Below, piece by piece: positions 35,277 through 46,951 of a DNA stretch of 64,000 nt. The stretch lies in the NCBI GenBank assembly GCA_016859345.1, contig CM029134.1, positions 14,830,560-14,894,559 of the forward strand, in the 5' to 3' direction. The notes beneath the pieces are model-generated. The model saw only the letters and a program-made list of their open reading frames with translations. It was not told where the DNA came from and did not search any database. This DNA is from Istiophorus platypterus. Its lineage: Eukaryota; Chordata; Actinopteri; Istiophoriformes; Istiophoridae. Made by a program: the position numbers and the translations under genes. The number at the start of each line of letters is the position of its first letter. The first letter of the stretch is position 1.

Positions 35277-35454
35277 AAACTGAGAACGCCAATTGGTTCG
35301 GAGGTACCAAATGAAGTAAGTATGCAACGGAAGGAATAAGGGACAAATAATGATATCTGTCGTACCACTGTTAGTGACTTAAATAAATAAATAGATAAAT
35401 AAATAAATAAGCAAAACCTGAGAACTTTGCCGATAGAGAATGTCTTAATTATAA

Positions 35455-36233
35455 TGTGTGGAGAGGGCCTTGGTCTTCCGATTCCTGGGCTTGCAAATGT
35501 AGGAGGACCTGACCTGCAGCGCTAGCACCGCAGTACTCGTAAAGGAGGAACAGCTGAGACTTCACTTCCTGAGGATCATCAGGAAGAACCACCTCACCCA
35601 AAAATTGCTTGTGTCCTACTACCGCTGCTAAACAGAGAGCTTACTGACTTATTGAATCTGTGTGTAGTTTGCAAGCTGCACAGGAGCAGAGAAGAAAGCG
35701 CTCCAGAGGGTCGTCCCTACCACAAAGAAGATCATTGGCTGCCCTCTCCCCTCCCTGGAAGATCTTTACAGTTCCCGCTGCCTCAAAAAAACCCCCAGAG
35801 CACACGAAAATATCCATTTCGTCCGAGACACTCGTTGTTTGAACTACTGCCCTCGAGCAGACGTTTCAGGACTATGAAAAAAGCAAAAAAAAAAAAACCA
35901 ACCAAACAAACAAACAAACAAACAAACAAAAAAAACAACTGTTTTATTCGAAAATAAATCCTAATTTATCCGGAAGCCATAGCTGCACTAAACACTACTG
36001 GAAATTTGCAACATAAAGGGAATTAATCATACAGTAAATGTCTTGTATGTGGGGTATGTTGTGTTTTACTTTCCTTTGTAGAATCTCTCTCTATCACACA
36101 TTTTTATACTTACTTTTAGAGGCTCTTTAGTATTTATATATGTGGTTGCACTTAAGTGATGTCTGCACTGAAAGGATTGTAACAAGTTTCGTTGTATGTG
36201 TACAGTGACAATAGAGATTCTATTCCGTTCTAA
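35455..36233 (+). mobile_element. L2-type LINE 3'-end relic
   Basis: On the plus strand, in broken frames, typical C-terminal reverse-transcriptase-ORF sequence of L2/CR1-group elements is readable: QLRLHFLRIIRKNHLTQKLL near 35551, CASCTGAE-like FASCTGAEKKALQRVV near 35670, IIGCPLPSLEDLYSSRCLKK near 35730, and HSLFELLPSSRRFRTMKK near 35840. The 3' end at 36179-36233 (CGTTGTATGTGTACAGTGAC, then CAATAGAGATTCTATTC) matches the usual L2 tail. A (CAAA)n run at 35901-35935 interrupts it. Stops and frameshifts make it dead. It lies in opposite orientation to the genes, in the widened V10-V11 interval. Confidence 0.8.
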
Positions 36234-36235
36234 AA

Positions 36236-36320
36236 TTACTACTAATACTACTACTGTTACTATTATTATTATCATTTATCATTATTATTAATATTATTTT
36301 TATTAAAATAATAATAACAG
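36236..36320. repeat. (ATT)n-rich low-complexity tract
   Basis: Imperfect ACT/ATT trinucleotide units directly after the LINE tail. Confidence 0.85.
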
Positions 36321-36421
36321 AACTATTATTTGTAGTAGTTATTGTTACAGGCGGAGGAATTTAGGATTTGGAGTTATTAGGAAACTAGACAGTTGTCAAG
36401 ACAGAGATTTTCAGTTAAAGA

Positions 36422-36447
36422 GGAGCTGTCCACAATCTAGTGCTGAA
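36422..36447 (-). promoter_or_regulatory. Wide-spaced RE1 in the intron after V11
   Basis: The minus strand has TTCAGCACT, AGATTGT, GGACAGCTCC: both REST half-sites are good but lie five bases further apart than in the canonical element. Noncanonical RE1 sites with such expanded spacing are known. About 115 bases past the V11 donor. Confidence 0.6.
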
Positions 36448-36562
36448 ATAAACCGTGGTCAATTCTTTTAAGCTAAACTGCTACCAGCCGCTGACTGAAA
36501 TCTCATTTTTATGTAGAGAAACACTGTTTTCTGAAGTAAACACTTTGCGTATTGCACCTCAC

Positions 36563-39001
36563 CTCTAGAGGAGAGTCTGGTTCGTCCAGGATGCTCTTTT
36601 CACTCTGTAGCCGCTGCATCGTCCCTGTAGAACTGGGGTCCATTATCAGCACGTTCTGACTACCAGCTCTGCCGAACTTACAGTCACTCTTTCTGGAGTC
36701 AGTCGTCCTGCACACCTCGTAATTGTACACGTGTTGGAGAGTCCCTGTCCCCAAAGTGTCTGAGTAACGTGGTGGATAATATGGAATCACAGGCAGATTG
36801 GAATGATACAGGATGCGAGACTGTCTCCATCTGTAGATTTTCACCGATATAATTACCACTAAACAGGTGATGAAGAGGAAGGAGACTACAGCCAGAGCCA
36901 ACACTAAGTAAAAAGTCAGGTTGTCATCGTACTCCTTGTCGTGTGTAAAGTCAGTGAACTCCGACAGCACTTCAGGAAAGCTGTCCGCCACCGCCACGTT
37001 CACAATGACTGTGGCTGAGCGAGAGGGCTGCCCGTTGTCCTCCACTATAACAGTCAGTCTCTGTTTCACAGCGTCTTTATCAGTGACTTGGCGGATAGTT
37101 CTGATTTCTCCATTCTGTAAGCCCACTTCAAACAGCGCCCTGTCTGTGGCTTTCTGCAGTTTATAGGAGAGCCAGGCATTCTGTCCAGAGTCCACATCAA
37201 CAGCCACCACTTTAGTCACCAGATAGCCCACATCTGCTGAGCGAGGAACCATTTCAGCCACCAGAGAACCTCCGGTCTGGACCGGGTACAGAACCTGAGG
37301 GGGGTTGTCGTTCTGGTCCTGGATCATTACTTTCACAGTCACGTTACGACTGAGTGGAGGAGAACCTCCATCCTGCGCCTTGATGACAAAAACAACCTGT
37401 TTAATCTGCTCATAATCATAGGAGCGACTTGCATGTATCACTCCGCTTTCTGCATTTATAGAAACATAGTCCGAAACTGGAGATCCACCGATATTAGTGT
37501 CCTCCAGAATATAGGTTATACGGGCATTTTGGTTTTCATCAGGATCTTTAGCCATAACAGTGAGAAGAGAAACACCTGGAGAGTTATTCTCTGCGATAAC
37601 AGCGCTGTAAACACCACGTGGAAACACCGGAGCATTATCGTTCACATCTGAGACCTTTAAATGAAAGGTTCTTTTTGTTGAGAGAGGAGGCGATCCTGCA
37701 TCTGTGGCAACAACAGTGATGTTATAGTCTGAAACACTCTCACGATCTAATACAGTGTCTGTTACCAAAGTATAGTAATTTCTTAAATTAGATTTAATTT
37801 TGAAAGGTGCATTTTGTTCTACTCTGCAATTGACTTTTCCGTTATCACCTGAATCGAGATCTTTTACATTAATAATACCGATAGTTGTACCAGGAGGGGA
37901 ATCCTCTGACACAGGACTAGTGAATGACATCACGCTGATAATCGGGGCGTTGTCATTCACATCTATTACTTCAATGATCACTTTACTGGCATCTGTCAAA
38001 CCTCCTTGATCTTTTCCCTCGATTCTGAGTTCGTATTTTCTATCTTTTTCGTAATCAACAGCCCCTGTTACTGAAATGACGCCAGTTTTTTCATTAATCA
38101 TAAACATGTCATTCAGACGACTGTTCAGATCTGAAAAATAATACGTAACAATACTGTTTGAACCGAAATCTGCGTCACTAGCATTGACGGTGGTAACGTA
38201 AGTATCTCTGGGAGAATTTTCCATCACTGCAGCTTTGTAAACAGACTGATTAAATACGGGAGCGTTATCATTGATATCAAGAACAGTGACATCTATATTA
38301 ACTGTGCCAGATCTCCGCGGAGTTCCACCGTCCACAGCTATGAGCTTTAGCGATATATGAGGGTTTGTCTCTCTGTCTAATGCTCTCTGAAGCACCATCT
38401 CTGCGTATTTCTTTCCATCTACATTAGAGTTTTGTTTTAATACAAAATTGTCGTTTTCGGACAAAAAATATTCACTGAGTCCATTCACACCTACGTCTGG
38501 ATCTTCTGCACTCGTCAGTGGAAAACGAGCGCCAACATTAGCCGATTCACTGATTTCAAACTGGATGCTGTCTCTCTTAAACGTGGGCGAATGATCATTC
38601 ATGTCTGTTATTTCAACTGTGATTTGATGTAGCTCCATTGGATTTTCTAAAATCACCTCGAAGCTGAAACTACACGGTGTTACGTCTCCGCAAAGCTGCT
38701 CTCGGTCTATTCTCTCCCTCACGACGAGAATCCCTTTGTCTGTTTTCAGCTCGATGTACTGGATGCTCTCTCCAGTCACGATACGGGCCCGACCAGAACG
38801 GAGCCTCTTCAGATCCAAACCCAGATCCTGTGCTACATTACCGATGAGAGATCCCTTCTTCATTTCTTCTGGGATTGAATATCGGATATGTCCACTGACC
38901 ATATGGATGCAATAAAGAAGGAACAACAGAAGCTGCCAATTCTGTCCGCAGCCAAAGCGCCATTTTACGCACTGGGTGTATGGTAGTATTCCACATGCCA
39001 T
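36563..39001 (-). CDS. pcdhg: Protocadherin gamma-type variable exon V11 (tandem copy of V12)
   Basis: An 813-residue exon. Start at 39001 (MACGILPYTQCVKWRFG); the frame is open to 39058. EC1 HIRYSIPEEMKKGS, loop CGDVTPC. It is almost the same as V12 along its whole length, including signal peptide and upstream DNA, with scattered changes such as EGKDQGG for DAKDQGG in EC3 and SRNVTVKVM for SSNVTVKVM in EC5. EC4-EC5 belong to the module shared with V10 and V14. The tail is standard, donor GTGAGG after 36563. The downstream intron differs from V12 and instead resembles V8, so the duplication or later conversion ends at the exon's 3' edge. Confidence 0.92.
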
Positions 39002-39254
39002 AGCAAAAGAAAAAGACGGAAATATGCACTGCAATAATCCAAGACTTCCACCAAGCACGACACTTATTGTGAAAAGTGAATTAAACGAACCTCTTTCTGG
39101 TCTACTGACTTTATCTGAGTGTCGATGTAAATTAATGCGAGCCTGTTTTCCTCGAATGTGAGCCTACATGATGTACACTCTTCTCCTCTTCTCTCATAGG
39201 CCACGGTAGCAAGGGAGGGGACTGTGTGGTAATGTTTTAAAGATCAAGTTGGAT

Positions 39255-39279
39255 TGACCAACAGCGTCCCTTAGAGTCC
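39255..39279 (-). promoter_or_regulatory. CSE (CTCF-like) of V11
   Basis: TGACCAACAGCGTCCCTTAG followed by AGTCC on the plus strand, about 255 bases upstream of the V11 start. The sequence around it, including the preceding AAGATCAAGTTGGAT, is the same as at V12. The interval to V12 holds no gene. Confidence 0.85.
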
Positions 39280-39874
39280 AAAACAGGTAACACTGTGTAG
39301 AAAAGAACTACGTCTGGAGAAACTGCATTACATTTCAGTGCAAAAAAAAAGGGTTCATTACATTAAAATGCGAAAAATATCACCCTGAGTTTTGACATAC
39401 AGTACTTTTTAAGAGTTTAACTCAGAAAATTGGCTCTGTATGAATAAAACGATTATTTTAGTACATTTGATACAGATAAATCGCACTAACAAAATATCAC
39501 TATATTATATCACTGTCTTGGACGCTTTTAGGAAGAAAAGGATTCGAGTTTTCTAACGCCAGCTGATGATAAATGAGTAGTGAATGGGGAATTTTTTTAT
39601 TCTAAGTAAAATAATCTGAGTCTCAAGCTGCCATTGTTTACCAACAATCATGGATCAATGCACAATAAGTGACTGAAGATCACACCGCTGTACATGTACA
39701 CTTATTATGGTACAATAGAGAAGCAAGTTAATTGTCCTCGTTATACAAAACGTATCAAATCAATGTTTGTGTGTAAAAAAGTACAGCACAACACAGACTC
39801 CACTGAAAGGGTAGTAGTGTCTTGAAATTCGGAATTTATATAATGAAGCAGTATTGACAACTGATGCAAGGTGG

Positions 39875-39895
39875 GTAGTTGTACATGGAGCTGAA
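39875..39895 (-). promoter_or_regulatory. Weak RE1-like element in the intron after V12
   Basis: The minus strand has TTCAGCTCC, AT, GTACAACTAC: about 15 of 21 bases match. Its position and surroundings correspond to the V13 element, so it is probably a decayed copy. About 95 bases past the V12 donor. Confidence 0.4.
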
Positions 39896-39988
39896 GATGA
39901 AGGTATAGCCCAATAGTTCACCATCTATGCATTTAATTGCAGAATGAAAACTAACTGTACATAGACGAAGCTACATTATTTAACTAAC

Positions 39989-42427
39989 CTCTAGAGGAGA
40001 GTCTGGTTCGTCCAGGATGCTCTTTTCACTCTGTAGCCGCTGCATCGTCCCTGTAGAACTGGGGTCCATTATCAGCACGTTCTGACTACCAGCTCTGCCG
40101 AACTTACAGTCACTCTTTCTGGAGTCAGTCGTCCTGCACACCTCGTAATTGTACACGTGTTGGAGAGTCCCTGTCCCCAAAGTGTCTGAGTAACGTGGTG
40201 GATAATATGGAATCACAGGCAGATTGGAGTGATACAGGATGCGAGACTGTCTCCATCGGTAGATTTTCACCGATATAATTACCACTAAACAGGTGATGAA
40301 GAGGAAGGAGACAACAGCCAGAGCCAACACTAAGTAAAATGTCAGGTTGTCATCGTACTCCTTGTCGTGTGCAAAGTCAGTGAACTCCGACAGCACTTCA
40401 GGGAAGCTGTCCGCCACCGCCACGTTCACAATGACTGTGGCTGAGCGAGAGGGCTGCCCGTTGTCCTCCACTATAACAGTCAGTCTCTGTTTCACAGCGT
40501 CTTTATCAGTGACTTGGCGGATAGTTCTGATTTCTCCATTCTGTAAGCCCACTTCAAACAGCGCCCTGTCTGTGGCTTTCTGCAGTTTATAGGAGAGCCA
40601 GGCATTCTGTCCAGAGTCCACATCAACAGCCACCACTTTAGTCACCTGATAGCCCACATCTGCTGAGCGAGGCACCATTTCAGCCACCAGAGAGCCTCCG
40701 GTCTGGACTGGGTACAGAACCTGAGGGGGGTTGTCGTTCTGGTCCTGGATCATTACTTTCACGGTCACGTTGCTACTGAGTGGAGGAGAACCTCCATCCT
40801 GCGCCTTGACGACGAAAACAACTTGTTTAATTTGCTCATAATCAAAAGAGCGACTTGCATGTATCACTCCGCTTTCTGCATTTATAGAAACATAGTCCGA
40901 AACTGGAGATCCACCGATATTAGTGTCCTCCAGAATATAGGTTATACGGGCGTTTTGGTTTTCATCAGGATCTTTAGCCATAACAGTGAGAAGAGAAACA
41001 CCTGGAGAGTTATTCTCTGCGATAACAGCGCTGTAAACACCACGTGGAAACACCGGAGCATTATCGTTCACATCTGAGACCTTTAAATGAAAGGTTCTTT
41101 TTGTTGAGAGAGGAGGCGATCCTGCATCTGTGGCAACAACAGTGATGTTATAGTCTGAAACACTCTCACGATCTAATACAGTGTCTGTTACCAAAGTATA
41201 GTAATTTCTTAAGTTAGATTTAATCTTGAAAGGTGCATTTTGTTCTATTCTACAATTGACTTGTCCGTTATCACCTGAATCGAGATCTTTTACATTAATA
41301 ATACCGACAGTTGTACCAGGAGGGGAATCCTCTGACACGGGACTAGTGAATGACATCACGCTGATAAGAGGGGCGTTGTCATTCACATCTGTTACTTCAA
41401 TGATCACGTTACTGGCATCTGTCAAACCTCCTTGATCTTTTGCATCAATTCTGAGCTCATATTTTCTATCTTTTTCGTAATCAACAGCCCCTGTTACTGA
41501 AATGACGCCAGTTTTTTCATTAATCATAAACATATCATTCAGACGACTGTTCAGATCTGAAAAATAATACGTAACAATACTGTTTGAACCGAAATCTGCG
41601 TCACTAGCATTGACGGTGGTAACGTAAGTATCTCTGGGAGAATTTTCCATCACTGCAGCTTTGTAAACAGACTGATTAAATACGGGAGCGTTATCATTGA
41701 TATCAAGAACAGTGACATCTATATTAACTGTGCCAGATCTCCGCGGAGTTCCACCGTCCACTGCTATGAGCTTTAGTGACATATGAGGATTTGTCTCTCT
41801 GTCTAATGCTCTCTGAAGCACCATCTCTGCGTACTTCTTTCCATCTACATTAGAGTTTTGTTTTAATACAAAATTTTCATTCTCGGTCAAAAAATATTCA
41901 CTGAGTCCATTCACACCTACGTCTGGATCTTCTGCACTCGTCAAGGAAAAGCGAGCACCAATATTAGCCGATTCACTGATTTCAAACTGGATGCTGTCTC
42001 TCTTAAACGTAGGCGAATGATCATTCATGTCTGTTATTTCAACTGTGATTTGATGTAGCTCCATTGGATTTTCTAAAATCACCTCGAAGCTGAAACTACA
42101 CGGTGTTACGTCTCCGCAAAGCTGCTCTCGGTCTATTCTCTCCCTCACGACGAGAATCCCTTTGTCTGTTTTCAGCTCGATGTACTGGATGCTCTCTCCA
42201 GTCACGATACGGGCCCGACCAGAACGGAGCCTCTTCAGATCCAAACCCAGATCCTGTGCTACATTACCGATAAGAGATCCCTTCTTCATTTCTTCTGGGA
42301 TTGAATATCGGATATGTCCACTGACCATATGGATGCAATAAAGAAGGAACAACAGAAGCTGCCAATTCTGTCCGCAGCCAAAGCGCCATTTTACGCACTG
42401 GGTGTATGGTAGTATTCCACATGCCAT
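39989..42427 (-). CDS. pcdhg: Protocadherin gamma-type variable exon V12 (tandem copy of V11)
   Basis: An 813-residue exon with the same start (MACGILPYTQCVKWRFG, 42427) and nearly the same EC1-EC5 as V11. Differences are scattered: ANIGARFSLTSAEDPD for ANVGARFPLTSAEDPD, FLTENENF for FLSENDNF, LISVMSF for IISVMSF. In EC6, GYLVTKV of every other paralogue is GYQVTKV here, a polar residue in a normally hydrophobic strand. Juxtamembrane DFAHDKEY differs from the DFTHDKEY of V11, so the 3' end was converted from a different source. Donor GTTAGT after 39989, unlike V11's GTGAGG. Likely a recent duplicate with similar binding specificity. Confidence 0.92.
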
Positions 42428-42680
42428 AGCAAAAGAAAAAGACGGAAATATGCACCGCAATAATCCAATATTTCCACTAAGTACGACACTTATTGTGAAA
42501 AGTGAATTAAACGAACCTCTTCCTGGTCTACTGACTTTATCTTAGTGTCGATGTAAATTAATGCGAGCCTGTTTTCCTCTAATGTGAGCCTACATAATGT
42601 ACACTCTTCTCCTCTTCTCTCATAGGCCACGGTAGCAAGGGAGGGGACTGTGCTGTAATGTTTTAAAGATCAAGTTGGAT

Positions 42681-42705
42681 TGACCAACAGCGTCCCTTAG
42701 AGTCC
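42681..42705 (-). promoter_or_regulatory. CSE (CTCF-like) of V12
   Basis: TGACCAACAGCGTCCCTTAG followed by AGTCC on the plus strand, about 255 bases upstream of the V12 start, matching the V11 element. No gene between here and V13. A short palindrome (AACGGCGA, five bases, TCGCCGTT) lies at 43103-43123. Confidence 0.85.
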
Positions 42706-43302
42706 AAAAAAGGTAGCACTGTGTAGAAAAGAACTACGCCTGGAGAAACTGTATTACACTTCAGCGCGAAAGGAGAAAAATTTTCAACATATTAAATGCG
42801 AAAAAAACACCCTAACTTTCGATGTACAGCAGTTTTTTTTTTTAGGAATTTAAGCAAGAAAATGGCTCTGTATGAATTAAAAGATTAATTTAGTACATTT
42901 GAAAAAGGCGAATAACAAAAGAAAAAATGCCACGATATTGTATACTTTCCTCGAAGTGCTTGGGAAGAAAAGGGTGCAAGTTTTCTAATTCAAACTGATG
43001 ATAAAATAGATTAGTGAATGGGCAATTTTTGATTCTCGGCATATTAATCTGAGTCTAAAGCTACCATTGTTTACCAACACTCATGGGTCAATGCAAAATG
43101 AGAACGGCGATAATGTCGCCGTTAATGTACACTTCTGGTACAACAGAGTAGCAAGTTAATAGTCCTCGTTATACAAAACGTATCAAAGCAATGTTTGTGT
43201 GAAAAGTATGACAGCACAAGGAAGACAGAGAAAAAGGGTCGTAGTATTGGAAATCTTAATGTCAATATTGAAGCAGCCTTCTTATCAGGTGATGCAAAGT
43301 GA

Positions 43303-43323
43303 GTAGCTGTACATGGTGCTGGA
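43303..43323 (-). promoter_or_regulatory. RE1/NRSE-like element in the intron after V13
   Basis: The minus strand has TCCAGCACC, AT, GTACAGCTAC: about 16 of 21 bases agree with the consensus. About 75 bases past the V13 donor. Confidence 0.5.
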
Positions 43324-43395
43324 AATTAAGGTTTAGCGCAATGATTCACTATCATGTAAATAAACGAAGCTTCAGAGGAAGCTACTTTAACTCAC

Positions 43396-45849
43396 CTCTA
43401 AAGGAGAGTCTGGTTCGTCCAGGATGCTCTTCTCACTCTGTAGTCTCTGCATCGTCCCTGTAGAACTGGGGTCCATTATCAGCACGTTCTGACTACCAGC
43501 TCTGCCGAACTTACAGTCACTCTTTCTGGAGTCAGTCGTCCTGCACACCTCGTAATTGTACACGTGTTGGAGAGTCCCTGTCCCCAAAGTGTCTGAGTAA
43601 CGTGGTGGATAATATGGAATCACAGGCAGATTGGAGTGATACAGGATGCGAGACTGTCTCCATCTGTAGATTTTCACCGATATAATTACCACTAAACAGG
43701 TGATGAAGAGGAAGGAGACTACAGCCAGAGCCAACACTAAGTAAAAAGTCAGGTTGTCATCGTACTCCTTGTCATGTGCAAAGTCAGTGAACTCCGACAG
43801 CACTTCAGGGAAGCTGTCCGCCACCGCCACGTTCACAATGACTGTGGCTGAGCGAGAGGGCTGCCCGTTGTCCTCCACTATAACAGTCAGTCTCTGTTTC
43901 ACAGCGTCTTTATCAGTCACTTGGCGGATAGTTCTGATTTCTCCATTCTGTAAGCCCACTTCAAACAGCGCCCTGTCTGTGGCTTTCTGCAGTTTATAGG
44001 AGAGCCAGGCATTCTGTCCAGAGTCCACATCAACAGCCACCACTTTAGTCACCAGATAGCCCACATCTGCTGAGCGAGGAACCATTTCAGCCACCAGAGA
44101 GCCTCCGGTCTGGACTGGGTACAGAACCTGAGGGGGGTTGTCGTTCTGGTCCTGGATCAGTATTTTCACGGTCACGTTGCTACTGAGTGGAGGAGAACCT
44201 CCATCCTGCGCCTTAACAACGAGCTGAAGTTGTTTAATCTGCTCATAATCAAAGGAGCGAACTGCACTTAGGACTCCAGTTTCAGAATTTAAAGACACAT
44301 ACGTAGAAACTGGACTTCCACTGACCTGCGTGTCCTCTAACAGATATGAGATTCTAGCGTTCTGATTCCAATCAGAGTCGCTTGCGCTGACAGAAAATAT
44401 AGATACTCCAGGGGAATTATTCTCTGTGATGTGAGCTGAATAGATGCTTTTATCAAATAATGGTGCGTTGTCGTTCACGTCAGAGATTTTAAGATGTAAT
44501 TTTGTTGAGTTCGAAAGTGGAGGAGAGCCAAAATCAGTGGCTGTAATTGTGATGTTATATTCTGAGACAGATTCTCGATCAAAATGTTGATCTGACACCA
44601 AATTGTAATAGTTTGTTAGAGATGACTCGATTTTAAAGGGCAATTTGCCATCAATAGAACATTTGATTTGCCCATTTTTCTCAGAATCTGCATCTTTTAT
44701 TTTCAAGACGGCAATCGTTGTACCAGGACGTGCGTCCTCAGACACTGGGCTAGAAAATGACATAATATTTATAACTGGTGCATTGTCGTTGACATCAAAA
44801 ACATCAAATATAACTTTACTGGTCCCGGTCAAGCCACCCTGATCCCTCGCTTCTATCCTCACCTCGTATTTTCTGTCTTTTTCATAATCTATTTGACCAG
44901 ATACAGAAATCGTCCCGGTGTTTTCATCAATACTGAATATATCTGCTGCGCTTCCTTTCGATTTAGAAAAACTGTAAATAATGAATCCATTTGAACCACT
45001 GTCAGCGTCTGTGGCATTTACTGTAATAATGCTTGTGCCTCTCATCGTGTTTTCCATAACAGATGCTTTATACATAGACTGGTTAAATACTGGAGCATTG
45101 TCGTTGGCATCTAATACAGTGACATCTATATTTACTGTACCAGATCTCTGTGGTGTTCCACCGTCAACTGCGATGAGTTTTAAAGACAAGTGTGGACGTC
45201 GTTCTCTGTCTAGAGGCTTCTGGAGCACCATTTCAACGTATTTACTCCCATCAGGGTTCGCATGTTGCTTCAAAATGAAATTGTCATTCGGTGACAATAC
45301 ATAATCTTGCAACGCGTTTCGGCCCACATCGAGGTCCTCTGCACTCTGCAATGGAAACTGCACTCCCACCACAGCCGATTCGCTTATTTCAAAACGGATA
45401 GGTTTGTCTTTGTTTGGGAAAACGGGGGCGTGATCATTTATATCCAAAACCTCAACAGTTATCCTGTGCAGTTCGATGGGATTTTCCAAAATCATCTCAA
45501 AGCTGAAGCTACACGGTGTTACATCTCCACAGAGCTGCTCTCGGTCTATTCTCTCATTCACGACTAGATTCCCTTTGTCTGTCTTCAGCTCGGTGTAGTG
45601 AACGTTTTCTCCGGTAACGATACGAGCCCGCCCAGACCGGAGTCTTTTCAGATCCAAACCAAGGTCTTGCGCTACGTTACCAATGAGCGATCCCTTTTTC
45701 ATCTCCTCGGGTATAGAATAACGAATCTGACCACCTACCATGTTAACTACATGAAGCAGCAAGATGAGCAAACGTATTTGCCGTCGCAGTCCACAGAACA
45801 ATCGCCATCTTAAGGATATATAGATGGGAGATCTTCTTAGTGCCATCAT
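43396..45849 (-). CDS. pcdhg: Protocadherin gamma-type variable exon V13 (paired with V15)
   Basis: An 818-residue exon starting MMALRRSPIYISLRWRLFCG (45849 or 45846). EC1 QIRYSIPEEMKKGS, loop CGDVTPC. EC1-EC5 are nearly the same as V15 apart from a few residues (GNLVVNERI for GILVVNERI, KIKDADSEKNG for NVKDADSEKNG, NSTKLHL for SSTKLHL). EC6 reads EVGLQNGE, while V15 has EVGAQNGE. The tail uses the same unusual synonymous codons around LQRLQ as V7 and V15; last codons CCTTTAGAG, donor GTGAGT after 43396. Its promoter DNA also matches V15, so the pair arose by duplication of a unit, with V14 lying between. Confidence 0.92.
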
Positions 45850-46060
45850 TCCAAAACAAATCGAGGAACATATGTATATCTAATTAGTATGAAGATAAAC
45901 CAGGCTATGACCGTTGAATCTAAATACGTCCTTAATGTTTAGGTTCAAGTCTGCTGGACTTTGTTCGCCCAAACCTTCGATTAAACACAGAGAGCCTTCT
46001 TCACTGTGTGGTCAGTCAGGGGATGGACTGAGTTACGACACAACACAGACAATGTTTTAC

Positions 46061-46085
46061 TGGCCTACAGCGTCCCTTAGAGTCT
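46061..46085 (-). promoter_or_regulatory. CSE (CTCF-like) of V13
   Basis: TGGCCTACAGCGTCCCTTAG followed by AGTCT on the plus strand, about 210 bases upstream of V13. The match with the V15 promoter extends well beyond the element on both sides. The interval to V14 otherwise has A-rich tracts (46340-46370) and no gene. Confidence 0.85.
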
Positions 46086-46849
46086 AAAATGTGTACATCA
46101 TAAGAGGCAAAGACCACAGGAGTAAAACTTAACAACAGACACACTGAACACATCTCGTCTGGAGATTAAAGCGGGCGATTATTATAATATTTTGAGTTAT
46201 ATATAAAAAAAAAAAGTTTTCACGTCAGTATCTATATCAAAAACAGATCAGCGTCAAACTAAAACAAAAAGGATCTGTCACTGTTACTGAAAATTAAATC
46301 TCGTTCTCTAAGAATTCTCCATTGTATTCACGCCTACAAAAAAAAAAAAAAAACAAAAAACAAAAAACAACTGATTCTAAATCAAATACACAAAGCCATT
46401 ATCTTTGTGGATACGCATGTTTAACCCTAAAAATGAGAATAACAACGAGTTAGTGATTTACAAGGTCTTATAAAGACTACTGTGGAATTTAAGCACTCTA
46501 CTCTAATGTATGTTATAAAACAAACAAACAAAAATCTAAATTAAGGTATAACCATCAATAAATATGCAATGCAAACGCAGGAAGAAGGTTGTTCACCTTA
46601 GGATTCTGAAGAGGAGGAATCCTTGCCGCAGGAAAAAAGTGTATTAACAACGAAGTCAAAGAGCTGACAGTAAGGCGCAGAGACGTGAAGTTTGAACGTT
46701 ACTGATGCAGCTATGCTCCCCAAAAATGCATTTCAGCTATGCATGAGATAATTACATAGTATTTTTCGTATTAGATTCGATTAGAAACATGTCCTATAAC
46801 CATCAAGACTATAATAGACGTAACATTTCTATGATGTGATGCAGATGTA

Positions 46850-46870
46850 GGTGCTGTCCATGGTGCTGAA
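46850..46870 (-). promoter_or_regulatory. RE1/NRSE element in the intron after V14
   Basis: The minus strand has TTCAGCACC, AT, GGACAGCACC: 19 of 21 bases agree with the REST/NRSF consensus. About 80 bases past the V14 donor. Confidence 0.85.
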
Positions 46871-46951
46871 ATGGCAGGATAAAATCTGTTCTTTTTACCA
46901 ATAAAACTGAGCAAAGAAAGAGAAAAAGAGGTGGACAGTTATTTAACTCAC

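Noticed and set aside
35652..35957. Plus-strand frame of 101 codons in the V10-V11 interval
   Set aside because: It is part of the dead L2-type LINE, read across frames and into a CAAA repeat.
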